Positions 1 to 11,131 are shown, counted from the stretch's first letter. The stretch: 64,000 bases of DNA from Arachis hypogaea (GCF_003086295.3 NC_092048.1:105974276-106038275); one strand, 5' to 3'. Notes: generated by a model from the letters alone, not told the origin. Program-made: numbers and translations.

Positions 1-476
1 AAGTAATTGATGATTGGGATTCATTGACTCTAGTTCTCACTAATTGAATTAGTGGAGAGTTAGGACTTATGGACTAGGATTGATATAGCTCATTTGACTT
101 TCCTTTACTACTAGTTAGAGGATGATTTAATGAGATTAATCCTTGCCAATTCTCATATTGTGGTTAGTGATTAGGATAGAGATCTTTGACCACCAACCCT
201 TGCCAAGACCTTTTTAGCCATTAGTTTACTTTCTTACCATTTATCTTTCATGCTTCATATCAAAACCCCAAATATAACTCACAACCAATAACAAGACACT
301 TCATTACAATTCCTAGGGAGAACGACCCGAGGTTTAAATACTTCGGTTTATAGATTTTAGGGGTTTGTACTTATGACAAACAAATTTTTGCATGAAAGGA
401 TTATTGTTGGTTTAGAGACTATACTTCAACGAGATTTCATTTGTGAAATTCTAAACCGTCAAAAATCCGTTCGTCA
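1..476 (+). repeat. 5' LTR of E1, 3' part
   Basis: Last 476 bases of the left LTR, ending in CGTCA at 476. It matches 6260-6735 with no visible difference. Its upstream part, including promoter, lies before the window. A reading frame that runs from 373 through the LTR end into the interior is not a gene. Confidence 0.92.
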
Positions 477-479
477 AAA

Positions 480-497
480 TGGCGCCGTTGCCGGGGA
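480..497 (+). other. Primer binding site of E1 (tRNA-Asp)
   Basis: TGGCGCCGTTGCCGGGGA lies three bases after the LTR end and is complementary to the 3' end of plant tRNA-Asp (GTC), including CCA. This primer choice is typical of Athila-type elements. Confidence 0.9.
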
Positions 498-635
498 TTT
501 GCAATGGTGTTATGTTATTGGTTATTGTACATATGTGAATAGTGTGAATATCTTGCTTTTTGCTTTATTTGCTAGTTGTAGAATTTTGTTTCTTTTGTTT
601 CTTATTAGCTTTTGTTTTTATTTTATCTTTTCACC

Positions 636-2297
636 ATGAATTCTCATTTTGGCTATGAGTGTGATTACAACTATGTTGTAGGTGATGGGAGCTACAATGA
701 AGATGTGTATCAAGGATGGGACAACCAAAGGTGGGAGGAGTCATATGCATCTGATCAATCCCCATGGCAACAACCTCCACCAATGCACTATGAAGAAGAG
801 CCATTCTATGATGCATACCAATCCAATGGCTATGGTGAATCTCCTTGTGACTTTCAAGAACCACCACCATATGCCTATGAGTCATATCCTCAACATGAGT
901 CTCAACCATACTCACAAGCCTATTTTCAACAAACACCTCCATATGATCATGATCCTTACCCACCATACCAACCTCCTTTTGAACCATATGAGCCATACAT
1001 GGAACCACAATTCCAAGATTACTACTCCCAAGAACCACCTCAATACACACCACCACCTTACCAAGAAGAACCACCTTCCTATAATGAACCCTTTCTCCAA
1101 GACAATGAACCCTCTTATCCACCCCAATCCTCAATGGATGAAACCCTCGGTGTTCTTCTTCAAGGACAAGAGGAGATGACAAGGGATGTGCAACAATTCA
1201 TGACCGCCTTGGATGAGGTGGTAAACCGGTTAGCATCCCAATGCTTGAACACTCAAGGGACTCCCATGGCTACATGTGGAGAAACAAATGAAGAGCATAA
1301 CATGAAGGAGAGATTGGTGGAGAACGAGGGAAGTTGCTTTGTATTAGAACAATTGGAGGAAGCTATAATTGTTGAAGAAGAGGAAGAATTGGTTGAAGAC
1401 TTAGGAGATGCGGAGCTTCCAGGGGAACATAGAGTTGAAGAAAACCCCTCCAAAATGATTGAAATTGATGCTAGGGAGGAAAGTGCACACCTTCCAAGGC
1501 ATATCCCATATGAATACTTGGATGGGATAGAGAAAGAATTGAGTTCCCTTGGTGATGAAGATCAAGCATCAAGTCTTAGTGGTGAAGAATCCTTTAAGCA
1601 TGAAGAACCTTCTCCGGTTGGATTTGAAAGCGTTGAGGAGGTAAATTTTTCTCACCCTCCCTATTATGATTTGAGTAAAAGAAAAGGTTTAGATAAAATT
1701 GTTGAACAAAGGATTGAGATTAAGAGATCTTGTGAAGAGGTGGAAGTCCCTAGAAATAGAAGAACGAGGGTTGGTTATGCTTTGTCAAGATCTTTGGAAG
1801 CATCTTTGCCTAGGTTGTCATCTACCCCTTCACTTGAGTGGGTAAAATTCATTTCTATTAGCTTTATTGTCCCACTTGAGTATGGCTTGCTTGAAACGGA
1901 TGGTCAACTTAGGATGCTTTGTGGGATGAAGCGTAAGCGAAAGATGTTTCGTGGTTGGCGTTGCAAATCAAGGCTCATTTTGGTTGATACTTCAAGAGTT
2001 GAATACAAAGGTGGGAATAGTGCTCAAATAGATGGGTCTAGGAGGCTTGTTGGCCACTATATAGAGAATTCACCTTACTCACCACTCGGTTGGACTAATA
2101 ATGATGATCAACCTCAAGACGGGTGTGAAAACAAAGTGTGGGATCCCGGATCACAAGAAGAGAATCAACTTTGGGAGCCCCAAGCTTGTGAAGAACTCCA
2201 TCAAGACTTGGCTCAATCCATGAAGAATCTTGGGGCACAATGGAGAACCAAGCATTGGTGGGAGTTCCAAGATGAATACAAGCACAAGCCACCTTGA
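636..2297 (+). CDS. E1 ORF1 protein, retrotransposon-borne, function unknown
   Basis: Intact 553-residue ORF. The ATG at 636 is preferred over 612 because the relative in element B (57262-58827) also begins M-N-S-H here and the upstream residues do not match. The first ~180 residues are rich in Pro, Tyr, Gln and Glu. A middle acidic segment shares LEQLEEA and VEDLGDAELP with B. The C-terminal third shares YGLLETDGQLR and a final HWW-F-DE-KHKPP. I see no zinc knuckle, protease or polymerase motif. The position just after the primer site is where gag normally sits, so a gag-like or accessory role is possible but only inferred. A conserved hairpin follows 50 bases after the stop codon. Confidence 0.75.
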   Translation: MNSHFGYECDYNYVVGDGSYNEDVYQGWDNQRWEESYASDQSPWQQPPPMHYEEEPFYDAYQSNGYGESPCDFQEPPPYAYESYPQHESQPYSQAYFQQTPPYDHDPYPPYQPPFEPYEPYMEPQFQDYYSQEPPQYTPPPYQEEPPSYNEPFLQDNEPSYPPQSSMDETLGVLLQGQEEMTRDVQQFMTALDEVVNRLASQCLNTQGTPMATCGETNEEHNMKERLVENEGSCFVLEQLEEAIIVEEEEELVEDLGDAELPGEHRVEENPSKMIEIDAREESAHLPRHIPYEYLDGIEKELSSLGDEDQASSLSGEESFKHEEPSPVGFESVEEVNFSHPPYYDLSKRKGLDKIVEQRIEIKRSCEEVEVPRNRRTRVGYALSRSLEASLPRLSSTPSLEWVKFISISFIVPLEYGLLETDGQLRMLCGMKRKRKMFRGWRCKSRLILVDTSRVEYKGGNSAQIDGSRRLVGHYIENSPYSPLGWTNNDDQPQDGCENKVWDPGSQEENQLWEPQACEELHQDLAQSMKNLGAQWRTKHWWEFQDEYKHKPP

Positions 2298-2346
2298 TGA
2301 GGAGCTCCCCATAAGTCCAACTTAAGGACAATAAACAAAAGTGCTA

Positions 2347-2364
2347 GGTGGGAGACAACCCACC
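2347..2364 (+). other. Conserved hairpin after ORF1 (E1)
   Basis: GGTGGGAGACAACCCACC forms a six-pair stem with an AGACAA loop. The same site in B (58877-58894) is identical, and H1 (28811-28828) has the stem GTTGGG/CCCAAC with a matching base-pair change. Confidence 0.6.
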
Positions 2365-2549
2365 ATGGTAAAATCCTTTCATTTTCTCTTTTGTACATAT
2401 TGATAGAATTAGTTTAATTTCATGTTTTGTTTAGATAGTTGAGTTTAATTGGTAGTTTAGTATGTTAAATAAGGTTTTAGGGTGTTTTGGTAGATGCTTG
2501 GAGGTTTAGAATGCTGAGATTGCTGCAAAAACATTAAAAAAAAAAAAAA

Positions 2550-2705
2550 ACGGCCATCGGCGCGCTAGCACGCTGTGCGCGCGCGTTGTGCCAGCATTGT
2601 GCTGGGAGCACAAGCTCATCCACGCGTAAGCGCGCTGTACGCGCGCGCGCGGATTGTCCCTTCTGCATCCACGCGTAAGCGCGCTGTGCGCGCGCGCGCG
2701 GATTT
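2550..2705 (+). repeat. CpG-rich near-palindromic module in E1 interior
   Basis: A GC-rich island in AT-rich surroundings built from GCGCGC-type runs. One unit (about 2618-2660, containing ACGCGTAAGCGCGCTGT) is repeated at about 2667-2703. ORFs across it on either strand are composition artefacts. Confidence 0.7.
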
Positions 2706-5162
2706 GCTCCCTGCTTTTCTCCTTCCTCCTTTCTCCTTCTTTCCTCTTCTCTTCTTCTTTCTTTCTCATTTTTTTTTTCTTCTTCCTCTCTTGAAAGATT
2801 TTTTTTCTTTTCTCTTTTAATGTAAATAAAAAAAAAATTAATAATAAAAAAAAATATATAATAATAAATAAATAAATAAAATACTAAAAAAAAATTAAAA
2901 AAAAAATTTTCTCTTCTTCCATTTCCTTTTGTCTATTACATTTGCATACTTTTATTCTTTGAATTTTAATTCTATTTGTTCTCATTTTATTTTCTAAATT
3001 TCTCATTTTAATAATGGTGTTGAATTCTCTCACTCAATTGTTGAGAATTTCTTGCATTTGTTTTGGTGCTTCATGACTTGTTACATTAATTGTAATATTT
3101 GTCAACACACAAGATTAGTGCTTTAGTCCTTCCTAATTCATTACCCTTTGTTTTCTTCTTGTACCGCTTCATCATTGAGTTAGGATAGAATCAAATGCTT
3201 TCATGCGTATCACTAATCTTGTTTGTGTCAATTCTTATTTGATCTTGATGCTCAATATACTCTCCATGCCTTAACTTTACTCTTGCATCCAGTATTAGTT
3301 GATATGCCTTTTGCTTATATTGATTTCTCACTCACATGTTGTAGCTACCATGTAGTAGAGAATCATACTCTTATTTGGCATTAGCCCCCGCCTATGTTCT
3401 ATTTCCTTTGATATCTTTGTTGTAGGCTTAATTTTCTTTCTTTTTCTCTCCTTTTAGGCTGGCCACCAAGAAAGGAGGAAACAGAAAAGCTTTTAAATGG
3501 GACAACGAACAAGTCATCCGCACAACCTTTCGAAGAAGCTCATCAATTGTAGCAACCCATCCACCTTGCTCTTCTTTGCATGCACCAAGGACGGTGCAAT
3601 CTTCAAGTGTGGGGAGGTCGTCTGACCGATCTCCATGGGTAAAAAAAAAAAAAATTTTTCCTTTTCAACACCAAATTTTTTATTTTCTTTAATTAGATTA
3701 GCTATTGCATTGCATGATAGGTTGCATGTTAGTTAGAATTTGTACATATTTTTACCACTTCTTTGTTATTAGGACTACTTGGTTAGGGTGATGATTTTCT
3801 TTCCAAGAAACCGTTTTAGGGTAACCTGCCAATTTGAAAATTTTTTGTTGAACTTGCTTGAAAGAATTTATTTTGGAACATGGTTTTGAGCTAAGAACAC
3901 AAGCTTGTGAGATTTGAGCCTAATGGTGTGGTTACATCTTATAACCACTTATTTTCCTTCGAGCGTGTAATTGTTCTCTTTCTATGATTGTAATCTTTGA
4001 TTTGTTTGAATCTATATGTCCCATTATTCCTTGTATTCATGCATTTATATGATTGAGGCCATCATTTCATTAGCTCACTTATCCAAATAGCCTTACCTTT
4101 TACTCTCCTTTGTTAGCCGATTTTGAGCCTACGCTTAACCCACTTGTTCTTATTTTAGCACATTACAAGCCTTAAAGCGGAAAACAATGAATGTCCTTTA
4201 TTTGGATCTTTGATTGGCTTAGGCTAGTGAGTGTGAGTGTCATCCAAGAGTGGGAAAACTTTGGGACATTGGTTGGGATAAAAGGGTGTTTGTGTTTTGT
4301 ATTTTTATATTGGGGGATTGGTACATACTCATGTATTGATTAAATGTATAGACCTTATGCATTGATGTTCTTGTGTATAGTTTGAAAGAAAAAGAAAAAA
4401 ATGAAAAGAAAAAGAAATAAAAGTGAAAAAAAAAAAGAGAAAAGAAAAAAATGTATATAGAAAAAGAAAGAAAAAAAAAAGAAGAGCAATAAAGGGGACA
4501 AAATGCCCCAAAGTGAAGCTCAATAAGAATCAATGCATAAGTGTTGTGAAATAAAAAGAAAATGCATGAGTATGTGAAAAAGTGAGGAATGGGTAGTTAG
4601 ATTCGTACTTAATTGTATAGGTTATTATATAGGTTAGGTGGGAAAGTTTAAGTTAATCAAAGATTCAAATCCTAAGTCCACTAGCCATATATGATCCTAC
4701 CTTGACCCTAACCCCATTACAACCTAAAGAAAAGACCTCATGATACATGTATGCATGCATTGAATAATTGTTGATTGTTAGAAGAAAAACAAATCTTGGA
4801 AAGCATGATTAGGGGAGAATTGAGAGAATCAACCCCAAACACCGAGCGACGAGAGTGCAAACACTTCCGTTGAGAGTTCGATGCTCAATTCCTTGATTCC
4901 CGGCTTTCATGAGCGTTCTTCTCGCAAGTCTACTTGAACTTCATTTTGATATTCGAATTGGTAGGATTCATGAATCGTTATATGATCTTGGCCCTACTTG
5001 TGCACGTATTACTTGGAGGATTGATTTATTTTTAACCAAGTAGGTACAACCATTTTGCATTTAGTTGCATATAGTTTAGGTTGCATATAGTTCATTTACA
5101 TGGAATAAATGTTGATACCCTTTGTTTCTCTTTTGGCTTAAGCATGAGGACATGCTTGGATT
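2706..5162 (+). other. Noncoding 3' interior of E1
   Basis: 2.5 kb without a credible gene. 2710-2920 is pyrimidine-rich then A/T-rich low complexity. 3459-3620 contains a short remnant (after TTTTAG at about 3455) placed like the start of ORF2 in A and B, ending in a purine tract copy at 3605-3617. 3870-5160 resembles 9875-11118 of element A block by block: an 'aagcttgtgag' block, a 'gattgaggccat' block, an 'aaagacctcatgat' block, and a terminal hairpin. Confidence 0.65.
5140..5157 (+). other. Pre-PPT hairpin (E1)
   Basis: AAGCATG-AGGA-CATGCTT, a perfect seven-pair stem, lies five bases before the polypurine tract. Element A has TAGCATG-AGGA-CATGCTA at the matching place (11095-11112), a compensatory change in the outer pair. 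Confidence 0.6.
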
Positions 5163-5175
5163 AAGTGTGGGGAGG
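5163..5175 (+). other. Polypurine tract of E1
   Basis: AAGTGTGGGGAGG immediately precedes the 3' LTR start TGACAAACC. It is the expected plus-strand primer. Another copy of the same 13-mer lies at 3605-3617. Confidence 0.8.
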
Positions 5176-5176
5176 T

Positions 5177-6735
5177 TGACAAACCCCAATTTGAGGGTTT
5201 ATCTTGTGCTGATTTCAGGGGTTTTATCAACTTTTACCCACATTTATTCAATGAAATAGCATGGTTTTATAACTTCTCCCTTAATTGTGCTTAAGAGTGA
5301 AAACATGCTTTTTAGGACTTAAAATAGCTAAATTTAATTCACCTTGATTCTATTAGATGCCTTGATATGTTTGTTAAGTGATTTCAGATTTAGGAGGCAA
5401 AGATTGGATTAAGGGAATGAAGAAAAAGCATGTAAAGTTTGAGAACTCATGAAGAAATGATGGAACCAAAAAGCTGTCAAGCCTGACCTCTTCGCACTTA
5501 ATTGACCATAACTTGAGCTACAGAGGTCCAAATGATGCGGTTCCAGTTGGGTTGGAAAGCTAACATCCGGGGCTTCGAAACGATATAAGATTTGCCATAG
5601 TTGCATCGCTCATAGGGGCGCGCACGCGCACAGTACGCGGACGCGCCGTTGGTGGCACATGACTCACTTAATGCAACACGTGGCCAGCGATTTTAGAAGC
5701 CTTGTGGGCCCAATCCAACTCATTTCTGATGCTATTTAAGCCAAGTATTGAAGAGGGATCAATATACTTTTAATCATTAGTCATAGTTTAGTTTTAGAAA
5801 TAGTTAGAGTTAGAGAGAGAAGCTCTCTCTTCTCTCTAGAATTAGGATTAGGAATTAGGGTTAGATTAGGATCTCATAGTTCTAGGTTTAATTCAAGTCT
5901 CCTTCTACTTCTACCTTCAATTGATGATTGCTACACTTTGGTTCTTCTCTCTATCCCTATTCTCTTGTTGTAATTTCTCTTATTTTGTTTCTAGGTTTTG
6001 TAATCATGATACTCTTGTTCTCTTTATTTTCTTTCAATAATGCAATTTGAGGTAATTCATGTAGATCTTGTTTCCTTTAATTGTTGTTGTTAATTCTTTA
6101 CATTTGATTGTAGTTAGAATTAATTCTTGTTGTTGATTTACTATGTTTTTCTTTTGTGCCTTCCAAGTGTTTGATGAAATGCTTGGTTGGATTTTAGAGT
6201 AGAGTTTTATGTTCTTGGCTTGGAAAGGTATCTTAGGAACTCTTGAGTTACTAATGTCCAAGTAATTGATGATTGGGATTCATTGACTCTAGTTCTCACT
6301 AATTGAATTAGTGGAGAGTTAGGACTTATGGACTAGGATTGATATAGCTCATTTGACTTTCCTTTACTACTAGTTAGAGGATGATTTAATGAGATTAATC
6401 CTTGCCAATTCTCATATTGTGGTTAGTGATTAGGATAGAGATCTTTGACCACCAACCCTTGCCAAGACCTTTTTAGCCATTAGTTTACTTTCTTACCATT
6501 TATCTTTCATGCTTCATATCAAAACCCCAAATATAACTCACAACCAATAACAAGACACTTCATTACAATTCCTAGGGAGAACGACCCGAGGTTTAAATAC
6601 TTCGGTTTATAGATTTTAGGGGTTTGTACTTATGACAAACAAATTTTTGCATGAAAGGATTATTGTTGGTTTAGAGACTATACTTCAACGAGATTTCATT
6701 TGTGAAATTCTAAACCGTCAAAAATCCGTTCGTCA
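5177..6735 (+). repeat. 3' LTR of E1 (1559 bp)
   Basis: Runs from TGACAAACC after the purine tract to TTCGTCA at 6735, the TG...CA form. It holds a short CpG-rich self-complementary block at about 5613-5655, a TATA-like box at 5733-5740, and a pyrimidine-rich leader after it. A stop-free stretch across its right end and beyond (6632-7000) is not a gene. Confidence 0.9.
5733..5740 (+). promoter_or_regulatory. LTR TATA-like box (E1)
   Basis: TATTTAAG lies about 80 bases downstream of the CpG-rich block and about 75 bases before an AGAGAGAGAAGCTCTCTC leader, the usual U3/R layout. Confidence 0.5.
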
Positions 6736-6944
6736 CCCCATCACAGCCGCGCCTCCCACCACCATCACCACCCCCTCCCATCCTTCCCCCTTAACCCTTA
6801 CTCCTCCCATTACCCATACCCGATACCCCTACCACCGGTCAGCCGCCCACCGTTGCGCCATCCGCCTCCAACCGCCGCGTCAACCACCACCACCACCACC
6901 CCGCAGCCATCTCTCTGCCCTACTTTTGTTCATACGCCTACCAG

Positions 6945-7932
6945 GTTCCGCCAAGCGCCACCCTTCTTTCTTTCAAAATTTTTGCATATTTTTCAATTGA
7001 TGTTTCAATTTAGGATAGTTAGAGATGTATGTCGTAGTGGATTCTAGGTGATTAGGTAGACTAGGATGTGGTTAGTGGATTTAGGCCTGCTAATTGCGCT
7101 GTTCGTGCTTCTTGTTTTATCCATTTCGCAATTTTGATGTTGTTGCTGTTCATATGTTGTTCTTTCCTGTTTCATGCTGCTTTTTACACTGCTTTTTCAT
7201 GTTCATATTCCGTATATATAATTGCAGCTGTATTTTAATTCATATGAACTGTTCTGCTTGCTCTTTATTACCCAGGAACATCCATTTTAGCCGGAATGCT
7301 GCCCAAATTTCTGTAAACTGTTTTGATTTTCATTCTTGTTTTGGTTTTGGCAATTTGAATTCTGCTTTACTCAACTTTTACCGAACCAATTCATGAATGC
7401 ACGGGCAAGCTCTCTTATTCTTTTTGATTTCCTGGTTAATAAATTGCATTTTTGATGATTCGCTTCCAATTTTTGCTATTTCCATTTCTCTATGAATCAT
7501 CATCAACCTGATTTCCTTGTTTGAATATGAGTTGACTGTAGCTTATAATTGTGAATTCTTGTTACTTGGAAACCTATTATCATGCCACTTACTCTGACTT
7601 TCTTTTTACAAACTCACTGCTTTCAACTCTCTAACCTCTTTTTCAATCCTAACCAACCTAACTTTCAAACCATCTCTTCTTGGTTTTTCACTATTTTCTT
7701 TAACCTTTCTAACTCAAGGCATGATTATTTTCCCTAATCAACATGAATTCTACTTATATTACATTTTGGATTGAACTTTCTCATCTCAGCTTTTTAACTC
7801 TGAAACAATCCAAAATGCATAACGATTCAACTCATTTCATTATTTTATTGCTCCTTTGCCACTATGTGCTTATCTTGTAAATTGCCTACTTGTTTTCCCG
7901 CTTTTATTATATCCTAAATTTCTGTTTTTCAG
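6945..7932 (+). other. Probable intron upstream of ORF2 (A)
   Basis: CCAG|GTTCCG at 6944/6945 and a pyrimidine-rich TTTCTGTTTTTCAG ending at 7932 look like plant splice sites, and the stretch between is T-rich and open in no frame. B has the same boundaries at 59850 and 60766 and a recognisably related interior. The ORF2 ATG follows one base after the acceptor. If spliced, a GC-rich, proline-codon-rich leader joins directly to ORF2. Confidence 0.55.
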
Positions 7933-7933
7933 G

Positions 7934-9364
7934 ATGTCTGACACTCAAAGAAAAGGAAAAGGAAAGGCAACAACTGGCAAACGGAAAAGCGGTGAATCCT
8001 CTATGTCTCTCCTGGAGCTTATGCATGATGACTCCTGGTGGGAGAAACACTTTAACCTGCAGGAGAAGGCTGACCAGCTCATCCCTGCCACTGATCCAAT
8101 TAAGTTTGCAAACCGATACTGTGACCTAAAGTATCCGGTGTTTGCCACCTCCAGAAATCTGTACCTGGAGAGGACTTTGAAAATTCCAGAAGAACTACAG
8201 CAGTACACCTCCGATCAGATCAATCAAAGAGGCTGGTTCTTCTTGGAGAGAAATTTGACTAAGGTCAATGCTTCCTGGGTAAGAGAGTTTTACTGCAATT
8301 ATTTCAAGACTTCCCTGGATACAGTGCACCTCAGAGGGAAGCAGATACCGGTCACTGACGAGGCCATTGAGGATATTCTGTGCCTTCAGCCTAAGTCAGA
8401 TCAGCCTGACGGTTACCAAAAGGCTAAAGAGGATATGAGGTTTTTGAGATTTGACTGGGACACTGTCAAGGAGAGGATAGCCCTTGACCCTACTGTCCCC
8501 TGGGTCATGGGTAAGAACACTACCACGCCTAAAGGAATCAAGCGGATATACTTGAATGATGAGGCTCAGCTCTGGCACCAGATCCTCAGTAACTTTATTA
8601 TGCCAAGCACTCATGAGACGGAGCTGCCTGCTGCTATGATTACCCTCCTCTGGTGTGTGATGGAGGGTAAGGACCTGTACCTGCCACGATTCATCCGGCA
8701 CTATATGTTCAGGGTCCATGTCAGAGGCACCCTCCCTTTCCCTTACCTGGTTACACAGCTAGGCCGTCGAGCTGACGTGCCATGGGAGGATGCTGATGAG
8801 AAGCCACCTGCTGCGGACTGCAAGAAGCTCATTCCTCATAGCAGGAACTTTCTGGCTTTAGGCTACAAATCTCCATTCCTTCCTGCTTCTGATGAGACTA
8901 CCACACCTTCAGCTGCCCCCTCTTCTTCCACTGCTGCCCCACCCACTACACCTCCAGCTGCTCCTGAGCCTATTTACCATTTGGTACATCGACTCTTCAC
9001 CCGCTTGGATCGTATGGAGCGTCGCAGCAAGCGACGCTATGAGCACGTCAAGTTGATGATCTGTTCCGGCGGCGACATCCCCTCCGAGCCTGACACCCCT
9101 TCTGATACATCTGAGGTGGAGGAGGATGCTCACGAGGAGGAGACCCCCACCCAGGCTGCACAGGTAGGACCGGAGCAGGCTACACCACAGCAGGAGCAGC
9201 CACAGCAGATTCAGACCGCCGATACAGAGATTCCTATCCAGTCAGAGCCTCCTCTCCAGCAGACAGATCCTCCTACGCTCATCCAGTCTGCAGACCATCA
9301 GGCCTCTACAGAGACTCTAGCAGCCCATCCTTCCAGTGATGACACTCCTTCACACCCGGCTTGA
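7934..9364 (+). CDS. ORF2 protein of element A (putative plant transposon protein domain)
   Basis: Intact 476-residue ORF; the ATG at 7934 is chosen over 7856 because it follows the splice-acceptor-like site and matches the start in B. Residues ~1-20 are Lys/Arg-rich (QRKGKGKA), possibly a nuclear signal. Residues ~30-310 form a globular domain with WVREFYCNYF, ALDPTVPW, MITLLWCVMEGKDLYLPRFI and LGRRADVPWE. This resembles the 'putative plant transposon protein' domain (I believe Pfam Transposase_32, PF20167) found in Athila-like elements. The last ~170 residues are Pro/Thr/Gln-rich and acidic. No catalytic triad is evident and the function is unknown. It sits where Athila elements carry an env-position ORF, and may be made from a spliced RNA. 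Confidence 0.75.
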   Translation: MSDTQRKGKGKATTGKRKSGESSMSLLELMHDDSWWEKHFNLQEKADQLIPATDPIKFANRYCDLKYPVFATSRNLYLERTLKIPEELQQYTSDQINQRGWFFLERNLTKVNASWVREFYCNYFKTSLDTVHLRGKQIPVTDEAIEDILCLQPKSDQPDGYQKAKEDMRFLRFDWDTVKERIALDPTVPWVMGKNTTTPKGIKRIYLNDEAQLWHQILSNFIMPSTHETELPAAMITLLWCVMEGKDLYLPRFIRHYMFRVHVRGTLPFPYLVTQLGRRADVPWEDADEKPPAADCKKLIPHSRNFLALGYKSPFLPASDETTTPSAAPSSSTAAPPTTPPAAPEPIYHLVHRLFTRLDRMERRSKRRYEHVKLMICSGGDIPSEPDTPSDTSEVEEDAHEEETPTQAAQVGPEQATPQQEQPQQIQTADTEIPIQSEPPLQQTDPPTLIQSADHQASTETLAAHPSSDDTPSHPA

Positions 9365-11118
9365 GTGAGCATCGGGGACGATGCTTTATTTTAAGTGTGG
9401 GGAGATCACCATATCTGGCGTATTTTTTGGTGAACCACTACAGACTCTTTTATCTTATTTTGGTTATTTTTCTGTATTTTTATCCTTATTTTTATTTTTC
9501 AGTACTTATACATTGTCCCTTTTACGTATTTTTATGTTATTTCTGCATTTTGCACCTTAGTTCATATTTTAGCCATTTAGTTTAGTTGCAATTCTAACTT
9601 ATTAGTTATGGAATATGTGGATTAATTAGTATAGTTTACCCTTTTAGCATATGATAGTTTGGTTTAAATTAAAAATAAAAAGGAAGTAAACTAGAAACTT
9701 TAACAGAATAAAAAATAATCCACACCATGTATATAGAACATAACATGTTAGTTAGTTAACAACATCTCATCAAGGAGGAACACTAAAACTTTAAAGCCAC
9801 CCAAAATAAATTTTACATTGAGAATAATGGGAACCCTTAATTTCTACTTGCACGACATGTATAATTGATATATGATTTTTGAGCTAGAGAACACACAGCC
9901 TGTGAGTTTTGAGCTTAATTGTATGGTTACATTCAAACCATAAATTTTATTCCTGTGTGTTTTGCCCTTCTTTTTATTCTGATGTTCTTTGCTTTGTTTT
10001 AATCTATATGTCCGATTATAGAATATAGATACATACCAAGAAAGTGATTGAGGCCATTACTTGAATTATTTACTCACATATCCCAAAGTAGCCTACCTTT
10101 TACATCACCCTTGTTAGCCCCCTTGAGCTTCTTAATCCCCCCTCCCCTTTTTTCTGTAAACCACATTACTAGCCTTAAGCAGAAAAACAAAAAAAATCCC
10201 AAGTTAAATCCTTGATTAGCTTAAGATAAGGTATTGTGTATAATCTAAATGTGGGGAACTTTATGGGAACATGGATGATAAGAACAAAGGTAAAAAGCTA
10301 AAAAGAATAAAAATGTTCAAAATAAAAATTTTGGGAAGCATGCTCATGTGAAATCAAAACAATTGAATTACCATGTGCATTAAAAAAAATGTGTATCATT
10401 TATTTATTTGAATAAAGGGATACAAAAATTCCCCAATTGCAAAATAAAAAGAATCAATGCACATGGGATAAAATTAAAGTTAATGCATGAGCTTGCAATA
10501 CAAAGTGAGAAAACTATGGGAAAATAGGTTGAGAAGCTTTAAATTACAAAATATGTGTGTTAGGTGAGATCTTAGACTAGTCAAGGACTCACTTATTTAG
10601 CTCACTTAACCTTATACATATACCATTACCCTTACCATGGCCACATTACAACCTTGGAAAAGACCTCATGATTTTTGTATGTCTGTATTCTATAATTGTT
10701 GATTGGTTAGATGAAGAACAAAGTTATAGAAAGTAAGGATAAAAAGAAGAATAGAGTGATTAACCCAATAAACACTGAGTGACTAGAGAGTAAACACCAA
10801 ATCCAGTGAGGGTTCAATAGCTCATCACCATATATCTCTGCTTAAATTGTTAATTGTCTTGCAAGTTTGAAAAATATTTTTCTTACCCATCTCAATTGTA
10901 AACGTGCTCTTACATTATCTAAGGTTGGCTATGCATATATGATTCCTTGAGAATGTGAATTAATTTAGCTACATATAAGTTTTATATACAATTTAATAAA
11001 AATCAGAATTGCATGATTCATTTAGGTAGTTGCATTTAGGATAGATTGCATTGCATGAGATTCCGCCACTTTACCTTACTCCTTATCTTGGATTTAGCAT
11101 GAGGACATGCTATTGTTT
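9365..11118 (+). other. Noncoding 3' interior of A
   Basis: No gene seen. A first purine-tract copy lies at 9392-9403 just after ORF2. 9875-11118 parallels 3870-5160 of E1 block by block despite different LTRs. A hairpin (11095-11112) precedes the terminal purine tract. Confidence 0.6.
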
Positions 11119-11131
11119 AAGTGTGGGGAGG
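11119..11131 (+). other. Polypurine tract of A
   Basis: AAGTGTGGGGAGG directly before the LTR start TGATAAACCC, identical to the tract of E1. Confidence 0.75.

Larger units (their letters stand above)
1..6735 (+). mobile_element. Non-autonomous LTR retrotransposon E1 (5' LTR cut by window edge)
   Basis: Bases 1-476 reappear collinearly at 6260-6735 and I see no mismatch, so these are the two LTRs of one very recent insertion. Between them lie a tRNA-Asp primer binding site (480-497), one long ORF (636-2297), a long noncoding 3' region and a purine tract (5163-5175). No reverse transcriptase, RNase H or integrase is present in the 4.7 kb interior, so the element must depend on enzymes from another element. 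The primer site is that of Athila/Tat Ty3-gypsy elements. The right LTR abuts a sequence (6736 onward) that matches the interior of element A, so E1 probably inserted into A; the left target-site copy lies outside the window. Confidence 0.9.

Noticed and set aside
373..639. 88-codon ORF across the E1 LTR end and primer site
   Set aside because: Runs through LTR and primer binding site; no similarity to ORF1, and the same LTR bases recur at 6632.
631..1182. Long antisense and shifted ORFs over E1 ORF1
   Set aside because: Shadows of the biased codon use (Pro, Tyr, Gln) of the real frame.
2575..2820. ORFs over the CpG-rich block in E1
   Set aside because: Arg/Ala-rich artefacts of GCGCGC repeats, not conserved in B.
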